A stretch of DNA of 13,804 nucleotides from an uncultured Christensenella sp. (GCA_905212395.1 CAJMEI010000009.1:1-13804), one strand, 5' to 3'. Positions 1-7,374 are shown, counted from the first letter of the stretch. Notes: generated by a model from the letters alone, not told the origin. Numbers and translations are program-made.

Positions 1-36
1 AAAAATGATACTAAATTAATATGATTAATATAATTG

Positions 37-65
37 TTGACATATATTTGATAATAATATATACT
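37..65 (+). promoter_or_regulatory. Sigma-A promoter of the small zinc-ribbon gene
   Basis: A perfect -35 box TTGACA (37-42) is followed after exactly 17 bases by TATACT (60-65), a 5/6 match to the -10 consensus. Transcription would start near 72, leaving a leader of about 15 bases that holds the GGGGAAG ribosome binding site (79-85) before the ATG at 88. The short leader leaves no room for a riboswitch. Confidence 0.8.
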
Positions 66-87
66 TTAATAGTATTACGGGGAAGTT

Positions 88-414
88 ATGGAAATATTTA
101 TAATTATAGCGATAGGTATAATAATTTTATGCTTTTTAGTTGCGTTTAGAATTGTCGGAAAAATTATAAAAACCATTTTTAAATTTTTTAGATTTTTGTT
201 TGGTAGAGGAGAAAAAGAAGTTTCCGCTACTCAAATTGAAACAAAAAATGCTCAATCTCGACAAACTAACGTTCCCCCGTTGCCGATAAAACCCACGTAC
301 GACGACTTATTTATAGATTGTCCTTATTGCGGTGGGCAAAATAAAAAAAGCGAAATCAAATGCGTTTATTGCGGAGCTCCGTTACATAAAAAAGAATCGG
401 TAAATAAAAACTAA
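88..414 (+). CDS. Small membrane-anchored zinc-ribbon protein, function unknown
   Basis: A 108-residue protein I cannot assign to a characterised family. Residues 3-20 are a strongly hydrophobic segment (Ile, Leu, Phe, Val), followed by a basic stretch rich in Lys, Arg and Phe (21-40). This fits a single N-terminal membrane anchor with the rest in the cytoplasm. Residues 45-70 are a polar, Pro-containing linker. The C-terminus carries C78-x2-C81 and C92-x2-C95, each in a CxYCG knuckle, which is a typical small zinc ribbon. The ATG at 88 is the only sensible start: it follows a GGGGAAG site and a consensus promoter. A hairpin after the stop suggests it is transcribed alone, so its position beside the glycan operon is not proof of a shared job. 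Anchor-plus-ribbon proteins are common in Firmicutes, and the role here (membrane scaffold, sensor or assembly factor) is open. Confidence 0.8.
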   Translation: MEIFIIIAIGIIILCFLVAFRIVGKIIKTIFKFFRFLFGRGEKEVSATQIETKNAQSRQTNVPPLPIKPTYDDLFIDCPYCGGQNKKSEIKCVYCGAPLHKKESVNKN

Positions 415-419
415 AGTTA

Positions 420-445
420 AGCGATTGTTTTAATAAACAATCGCT
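420..445 (+). terminator. Hairpin terminator after the zinc-ribbon gene
   Basis: A perfect 11-base-pair inverted repeat (420-430 with 435-445) closes on the four-base loop TAAT, six bases after the stop codon. The downstream stretch ATTATTATG is AU-rich but not a run of U, so termination may be weak or the hairpin may mainly stabilise the 3' end. It separates the first gene from the operon promoter at 598. Confidence 0.6.
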
Positions 446-597
446 ATTATTATGCTAAAACAGGCTAGGAGTTGCAGATGTTTTAAGTTTAAGTTACCGT
501 GTAAAAACTACGTTAAAAATAGATAATCCGTTATTTAAGTAAAATAATTTTAATTTTTTTTGTCTTTTTTAGAATTATGTTTTTTATTTTATATCTA

Positions 598-626
598 TTG
601 AAAAAAAAGGCGCTAAGTGGTATAAT
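598..626 (+). promoter_or_regulatory. Strong sigma-A promoter of the glycan operon
   Basis: TTGAAA (598-603), a 17-base spacer and a perfect TATAAT (621-626). The bases TGG just before the -10 make it an extended -10 promoter as well. The predicted start near 633 gives a leader of about 95 bases before the oxidoreductase ATG at 729. This is the best promoter of the three-gene unit; no other was needed or found inside it. Confidence 0.85.
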
Positions 627-641
627 ATTTTTATTATCATG

Positions 642-671
642 TTTTTAACGAAATAGATAATCGTTTAAAAA
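642..671 (+). promoter_or_regulatory. Imperfect hairpin / possible operator in the operon leader
   Basis: Just after the predicted transcription start, TTTTTAACGA (642-651) can pair with TCGTT-T-AAAAA (661-671) with one bulged T: five strong plus five A-T pairs. The loop and arm include AAATAGATAATC (651-662), a 12-mer that also occurs upstream of the promoter at 517-528. This could be an operator pair, but in DNA this AT-rich it may be chance. Confidence 0.25.
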
Positions 672-728
672 ATGCTTGATTTTTTGTTTTAAAAAAATAA
701 TTCAAAAAATACTTTTTTAGGAGTAGAC

Positions 729-2324
729 ATGGAAAAGAAAACGGCTTTAATTATCGGCGCAGGACCTGCGGGACTTACTGCGGGATACGAATTTTTAACT
801 AAATCGGACGTGCATCCCATTATTTTAGAAGCTGAAAATTTTGTCGGCGGAATTTCGCGTACGGTAAACTATAAAGGTAATCGTATGGATATAGGCGGAC
901 ACAGGTTTTTTTCCAAAGACGAAAAAGTAGTTGAAATTTGGAAGCACTTTCTTCCCGTCCAAGGACAGCCCGCAAAAGACGATTTAGTTTTAAATAGATA
1001 TAAACCCTTAGTCGAAAAGGGTCCCGACCCCGAAAAAGTAGACGAAACAATGCTTATAAGGGATAGAATTTCAAGAATACTTTTCTTGCGTAAATTTTTT
1101 GATTATCCTATTTCCTTAAAATTTTCCACTTTTAAAAATATGGGCTTTAAACGCACCATGAAAGCGGGATTTGGATATATAGGCAGTTGTTTTCATAAAA
1201 GAAAAGAAGATAATTTAGAAAACTTTTATATAAATCGTTTCGGAAAGCCGTTATATTCTATGTTTTTCGAAGATTATACCGAAAAAGTTTGGGGCGTTCA
1301 TCCTAGCAATATATCCGCCGACTGGGGCGCGCAAAGGGTAAAAGGTTTGTCTATATGGAAAGCAATAAAAAACGCGCTTGCAAAGCCTTTTAGAAAGAAA
1401 AATTCCAAAGTAGAAACGAGTTTAATAGAGCAGTTTATGTATCCTAAAAAGGGACCCGGACAGCTTTACGAAACTATGGCGGAAGATATTTTGGCAAGGG
1501 GCGGAGAGATTATAAAAAATCAAACCGTAGTTAAAATTAATTTAGAAGACGGAAAAATTAAATCGGTAATAGCCGAAAACGAAAAAGGCGAACAAACCGA
1601 ATATACTGCCGATTATTATATTTCTTCTATGCCGATAAAAGACTTATTAGTCGCAATCGGTCAAGAAAATTCCCCTTTAGAAGTTTACGACACCGCCGTA
1701 AATTTGCCGTATAGAGATTTTATAACGGTAGGACTTTTATTAGATAAATTAAAAGTAGAAAATAAAACGAAAATAAAAACCATAAACAATATCGTTCCCG
1801 ATTGCTGGATATACGTTCAGGAAAAAGACGTAAAACTCGGAAGAATACAGATATTCAACAACTGGTCGCCTTATATGGTTAGCGACGAAGATAAAATTTG
1901 GATAGGCTTAGAGTATTTCTGTAACGAAGGCGACGAAGCGTGGACTTGTCCCGACGACGAATTTATTAAAAAAGCCATTGACGAATTAGTAAAAATAAAC
2001 GTAATAGAGAGTAGCGAAAACGTGTTCGATTCTACGATAGTCCACGTTAAAAAAGCATATCCCGCATATTTCGGAACTTACGAAAATTTTGACGTAGTTA
2101 AAAATTATTTAAACGAAATAGACAATCTTTACTGCGTGGGAAGAAACGGTCAGCATAGATATAACAATATGGACCACTCTATGGCTACGGCAATGGTTTG
2201 CGTAGACGCAATTTTAAACGGAAAAGATAAAAGCGAATTGTGGGACGTAAACACCGAAAAAGAATACCACGAAGAAAAGGATAAAAAAGAAGAAAAGAAA
2301 GAAAAAGGTAAAAAAAATGACTGA
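729..2324 (+). CDS. FAD-dependent oxidoreductase of the UDP-galactopyranose-mutase / HemY-like fold
   Basis: A 531-residue cytoplasmic flavoprotein. An N-terminal Rossmann motif GAGPAG (10-15), an acidic residue at the end of strand 2 (ILEAE, 32-36), the GGISRT segment (40-45) and IGGHRFFS (55-62) form the FAD site. The C-terminal FAD contact is VGRNGQHRYNNMDHSM (470-485). From memory, this is the conserved 'NAD(P)/FAD-dependent oxidoreductase' family found next to glycosyltransferases in many bacteria and archaea. It resembles protoporphyrinogen oxidase and UDP-galactopyranose mutase but is distinct from both, and no reaction is established for it as far as I know. The neighbours (GT-C enzyme, GtrA protein) point to a sugar or lipid-linked-sugar substrate; that is inference. 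AGGAG (719-723) supports the ATG. The last ~24 residues are a Lys/Glu-rich tail beyond the fold, and the gene overlaps the next by 8 bases, so the two are probably translationally coupled. Confidence 0.85.
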   Translation: MEKKTALIIGAGPAGLTAGYEFLTKSDVHPIILEAENFVGGISRTVNYKGNRMDIGGHRFFSKDEKVVEIWKHFLPVQGQPAKDDLVLNRYKPLVEKGPDPEKVDETMLIRDRISRILFLRKFFDYPISLKFSTFKNMGFKRTMKAGFGYIGSCFHKRKEDNLENFYINRFGKPLYSMFFEDYTEKVWGVHPSNISADWGAQRVKGLSIWKAIKNALAKPFRKKNSKVETSLIEQFMYPKKGPGQLYETMAEDILARGGEIIKNQTVVKINLEDGKIKSVIAENEKGEQTEYTADYYISSMPIKDLLVAIGQENSPLEVYDTAVNLPYRDFITVGLLLDKLKVENKTKIKTINNIVPDCWIYVQEKDVKLGRIQIFNNWSPYMVSDEDKIWIGLEYFCNEGDEAWTCPDDEFIKKAIDELVKINVIESSENVFDSTIVHVKKAYPAYFGTYENFDVVKNYLNEIDNLYCVGRNGQHRYNNMDHSMATAMVCVDAILNGKDKSELWDVNTEKEYHEEKDKKEEKKEKGKKND

Positions 2325-3999
2325 AATTTTAAAGGATAAAAGGTTTAAAAAGGAATTTTTAAACCTATTCTTGCATTTTTTAATTTACTTTTTAATATTC
2401 GTTTCCACTATAGTTTTATATATTGTTTTAAAACCGAGATTAAGAGAATTTAAAATAAGAAACATTTGGTGGCGTAATAACGAAAAGGGCGTAAAACCGC
2501 AAGATTTAGCTCATTTTTTGTTACTCGTAAGCTTGTCTATCGTAGCGATAAAATTTTTAATTTCTAAAAGAATAAAAACGTGCTATAAAATAACGATACT
2601 ATTATTAATAGGTTACGTTTTAAAATTAGGATACGCACTTTATACTCCGATAGGACACCGTCAGCACGACGTTTGGGGAGACGCTTCCTGGGATTACGGA
2701 CACGAAGCTTACGCTTGGACGTTTTATTCTACGGGTAAATTTCCCACAACCAACGAAGGGCAATTTTACCATCCGCCGTTAAACGCAGTAATGCAGGCGG
2801 GATTTATGAAGTTGTTTAACCAAATAACTTTATTCGTTCAAAAAATAGACGCAAACTTTTCGATTAGCTCCTATCTTGACGGAAAACCGGGTTATATAGA
2901 CGATTATAGATATTACCTTTATTCGTCTTGTAACGTTTTATCGGTTTTATACTCTTTTATCGCTAGTTTCGTAATGGTAAAAACGCTAATACTTATGGGA
3001 ATAAAAGGCAGGGGACTTGCGCTGGGCTCAGCAATAGTTATTTTGTTCCCCCGTTTGATTATTTTTGCGGGGGCATTGAATAACGACCCGTTAGCGTTTA
3101 CTTTATGTATAATAGCTTTATATACTAGCGTAAAATGGTGGAAAAACGGTAAAAAGTGGGGCAATATGTTGCTTATCGCCATTTTTATAGGTTTAGCAAC
3201 TTCCACGAAATTAAACAGCGCGATTATTTGTATTCCTATCGCGTTCGTGTTTATCTACGAGTTCGTTCGTTCTTGCGGTAAAAAAGAAAACGCCTTACCC
3301 GTTAAGACAATAATATTACAATTCGTTGCATTTTTAATTATTTGCGTACCGCTCGTATTTTGGCATACTGTTTTTGCCTATAAAAAATACGGACAAAAAT
3401 TCGGGTATGTTTGGGGAGAAAGCGGTTTAAATCCCGCGCTTGAAACGGGAGCGCATAGCTTTTTCCAACGGTTTATTTTATGTACGGATAAAGAGCAGTA
3501 TATAGGTTCGGTATGGGCAAAACCGTTTAATTTCCATTATAACGTTTTGAATTTTGCGTTGAGAACGGCTTTAATGGGCGAATACGAATATTTAAACTTC
3601 GAATGTTTAGCGGTAAACGCAATAGCGTTTTCATTCTTGTTTTTAATATTGTTTTTAATAACGACAATATATTCCGCAATAAGTTTCGGAAGAAAAGATT
3701 TTAAAGAAAAAAGTCAAAAATCAAGGGAAAACGTAGCCGACTTTATTTTTGTTTGCATTTTAGCGTTTTCGCAAATTTTAGCGTTTATTTATTTCAATAT
3801 AAAAATGCCTTACGCCTGTACTATGGATTTTAGGTATATAATGCCTTTAATTTTAGTTTTTGCTCTCGGCGTCGGCAAATTTGAAAATAGATTTTCCGCT
3901 AGCGGAAACAAAGTGGGTAAAGTAATGAGTTCTATTACGTTTAGTTTGGCTATAATAACGCTGGTGGCAACTAGCAGTTTATATTTTTTATTTGCTTAA
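2317..3999 (+). CDS. GT-C membrane glycosyltransferase, family-39-like (PMT/ArnT type)
   Basis: A 560-residue integral membrane protein with about 12-13 hydrophobic segments (roughly 15-38, 64-82, 90-109, 205-227, 234-252, 254-272, 282-317, 331-350, 433-453, 474-494, 505-520, 535-558). The large loop after the third segment carries RQHDVWGD (115-122), GHEAY (128-132) and FYHPPLN (150-156). The YHPPL signature and an acidic residue in the first outer loop (D118 or nearby) are features of GT-C enzymes that take sugars from a polyprenyl-phosphate carrier on the outer face of the membrane. Further conserved-looking motifs are NNDPL (255-259) and TMDFRYIMP (502-510). It starts inside the oxidoreductase gene behind AAAAAGG (2302-2308). 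Acceptor and sugar cannot be read from sequence; teichoic-acid-like polymer, lipid or protein are all possible. Confidence 0.8.
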   Translation: MTEILKDKRFKKEFLNLFLHFLIYFLIFVSTIVLYIVLKPRLREFKIRNIWWRNNEKGVKPQDLAHFLLLVSLSIVAIKFLISKRIKTCYKITILLLIGYVLKLGYALYTPIGHRQHDVWGDASWDYGHEAYAWTFYSTGKFPTTNEGQFYHPPLNAVMQAGFMKLFNQITLFVQKIDANFSISSYLDGKPGYIDDYRYYLYSSCNVLSVLYSFIASFVMVKTLILMGIKGRGLALGSAIVILFPRLIIFAGALNNDPLAFTLCIIALYTSVKWWKNGKKWGNMLLIAIFIGLATSTKLNSAIICIPIAFVFIYEFVRSCGKKENALPVKTIILQFVAFLIICVPLVFWHTVFAYKKYGQKFGYVWGESGLNPALETGAHSFFQRFILCTDKEQYIGSVWAKPFNFHYNVLNFALRTALMGEYEYLNFECLAVNAIAFSFLFLILFLITTIYSAISFGRKDFKEKSQKSRENVADFIFVCILAFSQILAFIYFNIKMPYACTMDFRYIMPLILVFALGVGKFENRFSASGNKVGKVMSSITFSLAIITLVATSSLYFLFA

Positions 4000-4009
4000 A
4001 GGAATGATT

Positions 4010-4510
4010 ATGCAAGAAGAATTACAAGAAGAAAAACACGAAAAGCAAACTAAAAAACAGCTTTTTAATGAAATTTTAAGATTTTTAATAGTCGGGGGAA
4101 TCGCTACGATAGCCGATTATTTTATGGCGTACGTTTTTTACCATTGGCTTGTAAAACCTAGTTTGGTAGGGGAAACGTGGTCGCTGATTATTTCGACTGC
4201 GGTAGGTTTTTTAACGGGAAACGCCGTAAATTGGATATTGTCTATCAGTTTCGTATTTAAAAACGTTAAAAATAAAAAAGAAGCCACTTCCAAAAAATCT
4301 TTGCTTTTATTTACGGTAATAGGACTAATAGGTCTTGGACTAACGCAGGCGGGAATACTGCTCGGAATGAAGTTATTGCCTACCGTAAAACTATTTTCAA
4401 CCACTAAATTTTTAGGCGAAGAATGGAAATGGTGGATTTGTAAATGTGTTATGACGTGCATAGTTTTAGTTTGGAACTATTGCGGAAGAAAACTCTTGAT
4501 TTTTAAATAA
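4010..4510 (+). CDS. GtrA-family four-helix membrane protein
   Basis: A 166-residue protein with a charged N-terminal tail (1-20, Glu/Lys-rich) and four hydrophobic helices (about 22-46, 55-83, 96-119, 141-164). The opening RFLIVGGIATIADY (24-37) and the closing NYCGRKLLIF (156-165) are the GtrA/DPMS hallmark. Family members help move or present polyprenyl-phosphate-linked sugars across the membrane, or assist the enzyme making them. This suits the preceding GT-C enzyme, which would use such a donor on the outside. I chose the ATG at 4010 because AAAGGA (3998-4003) sits six bases ahead of it. The open frame reaches back to a TTG at 3992 and an ATG at 4004, but neither has well-placed spacing. 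It begins 10 bases after the GT-C stop and is the last gene of the unit. Confidence 0.87.
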   Translation: MQEELQEEKHEKQTKKQLFNEILRFLIVGGIATIADYFMAYVFYHWLVKPSLVGETWSLIISTAVGFLTGNAVNWILSISFVFKNVKNKKEATSKKSLLLFTVIGLIGLGLTQAGILLGMKLLPTVKLFSTTKFLGEEWKWWICKCVMTCIVLVWNYCGRKLLIFK

Positions 4511-4565
4511 GCTATTTTTATTTTAAACGGTAATTGTTAAATGCACCTCCTAAAAGTGTCAAACT

Positions 4566-4601
4566 TTGATATGCACCCCGAAATTGATATGCACCCCGAA
4601 A
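4566..4601. repeat. Two exact tandem copies of an 18-base unit
   Basis: TTGATATGCACCCCGAAA occurs at 4566-4583 and again, directly abutting, at 4584-4601. A related ATGCACCTCC lies just upstream at 4541-4550. The CACCCCGAA core of the second copy is the left arm of the operon terminator, and the first copy could pair with the same right arm. Two copies are too few for a CRISPR array. The ATGCACC motifs resemble what I recall of IS3/IS150-type insertion-sequence ends, but no transposase is present. Confidence 0.85.
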
Positions 4602-4623
4602 TTTAGACATTCGGGGTGTTTTT
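4592..4623 (+). terminator. Strong intrinsic terminator of the glycan operon
   Basis: CACCCCGAA (4592-4600) pairs perfectly with TTCGGGGTG (4610-4618) across a nine-base loop, and five T residues follow (4619-4623). This is a GC-rich nine-pair stem in otherwise AT-rich DNA, placed about 80 bases after the GtrA stop. It has no T run on the other side, so it should not stop transcripts of the convergent MFS gene. Confidence 0.85.
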
Positions 4624-4696
4624 GTTTGTTAATGGAACTCGTTTTTTACTTGTTATTTTAATAAATATTTTTAATTTGCCGTTTTAGTTTATTGCT

Positions 4697-5881
4697 TTAA
4701 TTTAGTGTGATTTTTTTATTTTTCATTGAATTTTTTATCGCTAATAAAACTAGCATTGCAATAAATAGTCCGCTTAAAGAGTTTACCGAAATTCCTACTT
4801 TAAAACTAGACGACGACGCTATAAAACCTATTAGCATAGGTCCTAGTAAACAACCCGCGTCCCCTGCGAGCGCAAAAAACGAATACATTTTTGTTCCGCC
4901 GTTTACGCCTGACGAAGTTGTAAAACTAAGTATCCCGGGCCATAAAATTCCGATAGCAAGTCCCGCTAAAACTATTCCGACAACGGATAACCATTTTATT
5001 TCTAGTGCGATACAAATAAGCCCCGCAAACGCGCATAAAGAGCATATAATTAAAGTTCTACCTAAGTTTAATTTTCCGCCTTTAACGCCGTAAAAAGTTC
5101 GGGATAAAGCCATACATAAGGCAAAAATACAAGTGGCCGTTAAATCCCCTTTCGTTTTATCCATTTTAAGGGTATTTTCGGCAAAGTAAGAAATCCATTG
5201 AGCTAAACCTTGTTCTATCGCGCCTGCAAAAAGAAGGGCAAAAAGCATAAATATATACGTTTTTTGTTTAAACAAGCTTTTAGAAGAGCAAAGTTCTTCG
5301 GTTGCCTGTAATTCTTCTATGGGAGCTTTAATAAATACCAAAGTATTCAGTATGGGGAGAAATGCCCATATCAGAAGGCATAAATACCATTTTTCGGTAG
5401 GGATAATTAGTCTTAACAGCGTTGAAAATAAAATAGTGAATAAGTGTCCCCAGCAGTAAAACGAGTGTAGTAACGACATTTTAGCCGATTTATTTTCAAA
5501 AGGCAAAGCTTCTACCATAGGGGAAGAAATAGTTTCTATAATTCCACCGCCAAAGCTAGATAATACTATAGAAATAATTATTGCAATAAAAGGATTGATT
5601 AGGTTTATCAATATGCAAATGCTTGTAAAGCCTAAAAAAATGCTAGCGTTGCACAAAAACAGCGATTTTCTGTAACCGAGTTTGTCCGCTAGTTTATATC
5701 CGAACGCGTCGATAGAAAACTGAACCGCAAAAATAATAAACGTTAAATACGTTAATTTTTGCAAGGAAATATCGTATAAGTTATTAAATGCGGTAAAGAA
5801 AAACGGGTAAATATTAATAACTAACGCTTGCAGGAAAAAACACAAACAAGCCCCGAAAAAAGTAAGCTTATAATTCTTCAT
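4697..5881 (-). CDS. MFS transporter, fucose/glucose permease-like (FHS type)
   Basis: A 394-residue integral membrane protein with the hydrophobic pattern of a 12-helix major facilitator. The loop 2-3 motif is GYKLADKLGYRKS (61-73), a good match to the MFS motif GxLaDrxGrk. GGGIIETISSP (111-121) and LLHSFYCWGH (137-146) are typical of the FHS (fucose-galactose-glucose:H+ symporter) branch, so a sugar or related small polar substrate is likely; the actual substrate is unknown. Start: the ATG at 5881 follows AGGAC (5890-5886). The gene lies downstream of serS on the same strand, but a terminator separates them. Only a poor promoter candidate (a TTTAAT -10 with no convincing -35) is visible in the gap, so it may depend on read-through or an activator. 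It faces the glycan operon tail to tail; no functional link is implied. Confidence 0.82.
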   Translation of the reverse strand: MKNYKLTFFGACLCFFLQALVINIYPFFFTAFNNLYDISLQKLTYLTFIIFAVQFSIDAFGYKLADKLGYRKSLFLCNASIFLGFTSICILINLINPFIAIIISIVLSSFGGGIIETISSPMVEALPFENKSAKMSLLHSFYCWGHLFTILFSTLLRLIIPTEKWYLCLLIWAFLPILNTLVFIKAPIEELQATEELCSSKSLFKQKTYIFMLFALLFAGAIEQGLAQWISYFAENTLKMDKTKGDLTATCIFALCMALSRTFYGVKGGKLNLGRTLIICSLCAFAGLICIALEIKWLSVVGIVLAGLAIGILWPGILSFTTSSGVNGGTKMYSFFALAGDAGCLLGPMLIGFIASSSSFKVGISVNSLSGLFIAMLVLLAIKNSMKNKKITLN

Positions 5882-5957
5882 AAGTCGTCCTATAAGTTGA
5901 TTATTAAAGTTTTTTCAATGGTAAAAGGGTAAGGCGTATACCGAAGAAAAACTATAT

Positions 5958-5986
5958 AAAAAGGGTAGACGAAAAAATCGCTACCC
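5958..5986 (-). terminator. Intrinsic terminator of serS
   Basis: Read on the minus strand, GGGTAG-CGA pairs with TCG-T-CTACCC (5986 to 5963) through six plus three base pairs with one bulged T and a T-rich loop. Five T residues follow (5962-5958). It sits about 40 bases after the serS stop. Confidence 0.75.
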
Positions 5987-6025
5987 CTAGAAGTAAAAAT
6001 CTTTTAAGTTAAATTTAAAAGTAAA

Positions 6026-7315
6026 TTAGATTTTTTTAATAACTTCTTGTCCGCCCATAAACTTTCTCAAAACTTCGGGAACGGTAACAGAACCGTCTGC
6101 GTTTTGATATTGTTCTACTATTGCGGGCATAATTCTACTCGTTGCAAGACCGCTACCGTTAAGCGTGTGAACGAAGTTCGTTTTTCCCGTTAAGGAGTCG
6201 CGGAACCTAGTGTTATTTCTTCTTGCTTGATAATCGTTAGCGTTAGAAACCGAGCTGACTTCTTTATAAATACCCATACTCGGAATCCAAACTTCTACGT
6301 CGTAAGTTCTTGCCATACTTGCGGAGCAGTCGCCTGCGGCGAGTTTAGAAAGTCTGAAATGAAGACCTAATTTTTCTACCAAAGAGCAAGCTTTATTTAC
6401 TAATTCTTCGAAAGCTTCTTTGCTGTGGTCGGGGTGAGCGTATTGAACCATTTCTACTTTATCGAACTGATGTCCCCTAATCATTCCCCTTTCTTCGCTT
6501 CTATAACTTCCTGCTTCTTTACGATAGCAGGGGGTGTATGCGAAAAATTTCATAGGAAGTTTAGATTCGTCTAAAATTTCGCCTGCGTACATATTTACTA
6601 ACGCCGTTTCCGCGGTAGGTAACATAAATTTAGATTTTTTAACGTCGCCTTCTTCGTCTTTAATCCAATAAACTTCGTCGGCAAATTTGGGGAATTGTCC
6701 CGCGCCGAAACCACAGTTATAACCTAACATATGCGGGGGAAGAATAAATTCGTAGCCGTCGGCTAAGTGTTCGGAAACGAAAAAGTTAAGTAAAGCCCAT
6801 TCTAATCTAGAACCTACGCCCCTATAAATCCAATAGCCGTTACCCGATAATTTAACGCCCCTTTCGTAGTCAATCATACCTAAATCGGAGCAAAGGTCAA
6901 CGTGGTTTTTAGCTTTAAAATCGAATTCGGGTTTAGAACCGAAAACTTTTACTACTTGGTTATTTTCTTTTTCGCCGGGCAATAAATCGTCGTCGGGCAT
7001 ATTAGGGAGTTTAGAAACGAAATCGAAAATAGCGTTGTCTAATTCCTTTACTTTTTCGTCGTATTTGGCGATAGTTTCGCCTATTTCTCTCATTTCGGCA
7101 AAAATTGCGTCAACGGGTTTGCCTTCTTTCTTTAAAGCGGGAATAGAACTCGAAACTTTATTTCTTTTCGCTTTTAATTGTTCGCCTTCGCTGATAAGCG
7201 TTTTTCTTTCTTCGTTAAACTTTAAAACTTCCGTGAAATCTACGTTGCAACCTTTTTTTGCAAGTCTTTCTTTAACTAATTGCGGATTTTCCGTTATGAG
7301 TTTAATATCGAGCAT
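6026..7315 (-). CDS. serS: Seryl-tRNA synthetase
   Basis: Charges tRNA-Ser with serine in the cytoplasm. At 429 residues it has the usual bacterial length. The N-terminal part (about 30-100) is charged and heptad-like, fitting the long antiparallel coiled-coil arm that grips the tRNA-Ser variable loop. The class II catalytic core shows TAE at 234-236 (serine pocket), motif 2 around CYRKEAGS (263-270, with Arg265 and Glu267) and motif 3 NGSGLATSR (386-394). The segment YKEVSSVSNANDYQARR (350-366) matches the conserved stretch before motif 3, in a variant form (SNAND where SNxxDF is usual). A ribosome binding site GAAGGAAG lies just ahead of the ATG at 7315. It is transcribed alone, from its own promoter to its own terminator, divergently from cysS. 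Confidence 0.97.
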   Translation of the reverse strand: MLDIKLITENPQLVKERLAKKGCNVDFTEVLKFNEERKTLISEGEQLKAKRNKVSSSIPALKKEGKPVDAIFAEMREIGETIAKYDEKVKELDNAIFDFVSKLPNMPDDDLLPGEKENNQVVKVFGSKPEFDFKAKNHVDLCSDLGMIDYERGVKLSGNGYWIYRGVGSRLEWALLNFFVSEHLADGYEFILPPHMLGYNCGFGAGQFPKFADEVYWIKDEEGDVKKSKFMLPTAETALVNMYAGEILDESKLPMKFFAYTPCYRKEAGSYRSEERGMIRGHQFDKVEMVQYAHPDHSKEAFEELVNKACSLVEKLGLHFRLSKLAAGDCSASMARTYDVEVWIPSMGIYKEVSSVSNANDYQARRNNTRFRDSLTGKTNFVHTLNGSGLATSRIMPAIVEQYQNADGSVTVPEVLRKFMGGQEVIKKI

Positions 7316-7345
7316 TTGTACACTTCCTTCTAAAAATATGTATAG

Positions 7346-7374
7346 AGTATATAACTTTTCTTATTTTTTTGCAA
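7346..7374 (-). promoter_or_regulatory. Sigma-A promoter of serS
   Basis: On the minus strand, TTGCAA (7374-7369) is followed after 17 bases by TATACT (7351-7346). Transcription would start near 7339, giving a leader of only about 24 bases. Such a short leader excludes a T-box upstream of serS from this promoter. Confidence 0.75.

Noticed and set aside
446..597. Hidden small gene or RNA between the zinc-ribbon gene and the operon promoter
   Set aside because: The stretch is AT-rich with stops in all plus-strand frames I read, and shows no convincing structure beyond the terminator and one copy of the 12-base repeat.
820..1050. Minus-strand open frame of 76 codons inside the oxidoreductase gene
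   Set aside because: It lies wholly within a gene with clear FAD motifs, has no ribosome binding site and no recognisable product. The open frames at 2919-3206, 4138-4461, 10134-10400, 12336-12533 and 12959-13225 (minus) were rejected for the same reason.
3992..4009. Upstream TTG (3992) or ATG (4004) start for the GtrA gene
   Set aside because: The AAAGGA site at 3998-4003 would lie after the first and directly against the second; only the ATG at 4010 has normal spacing.
4566..4601. CRISPR-like repeat
   Set aside because: There are only two abutting copies with no spacers and no cas genes; it is a simple tandem duplication.
4707..5093. Plus-strand open frame of 128 codons opposite the MFS gene
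   Set aside because: It is the antisense shadow of a well-supported transporter. The plus-strand frames at 7035-7397 (opposite serS), 8142-8351 (inside cysS) and 10246-10509 (inside alaS) are likewise shadows.
5890..5918. Promoter for the MFS gene (TTGAAA, 17 bases, TTATAG on the minus strand)
   Set aside because: The -10 matches the consensus poorly and would overlap the ribosome binding site. A TTTAAT further upstream lacks a good -35. No promoter is annotated.
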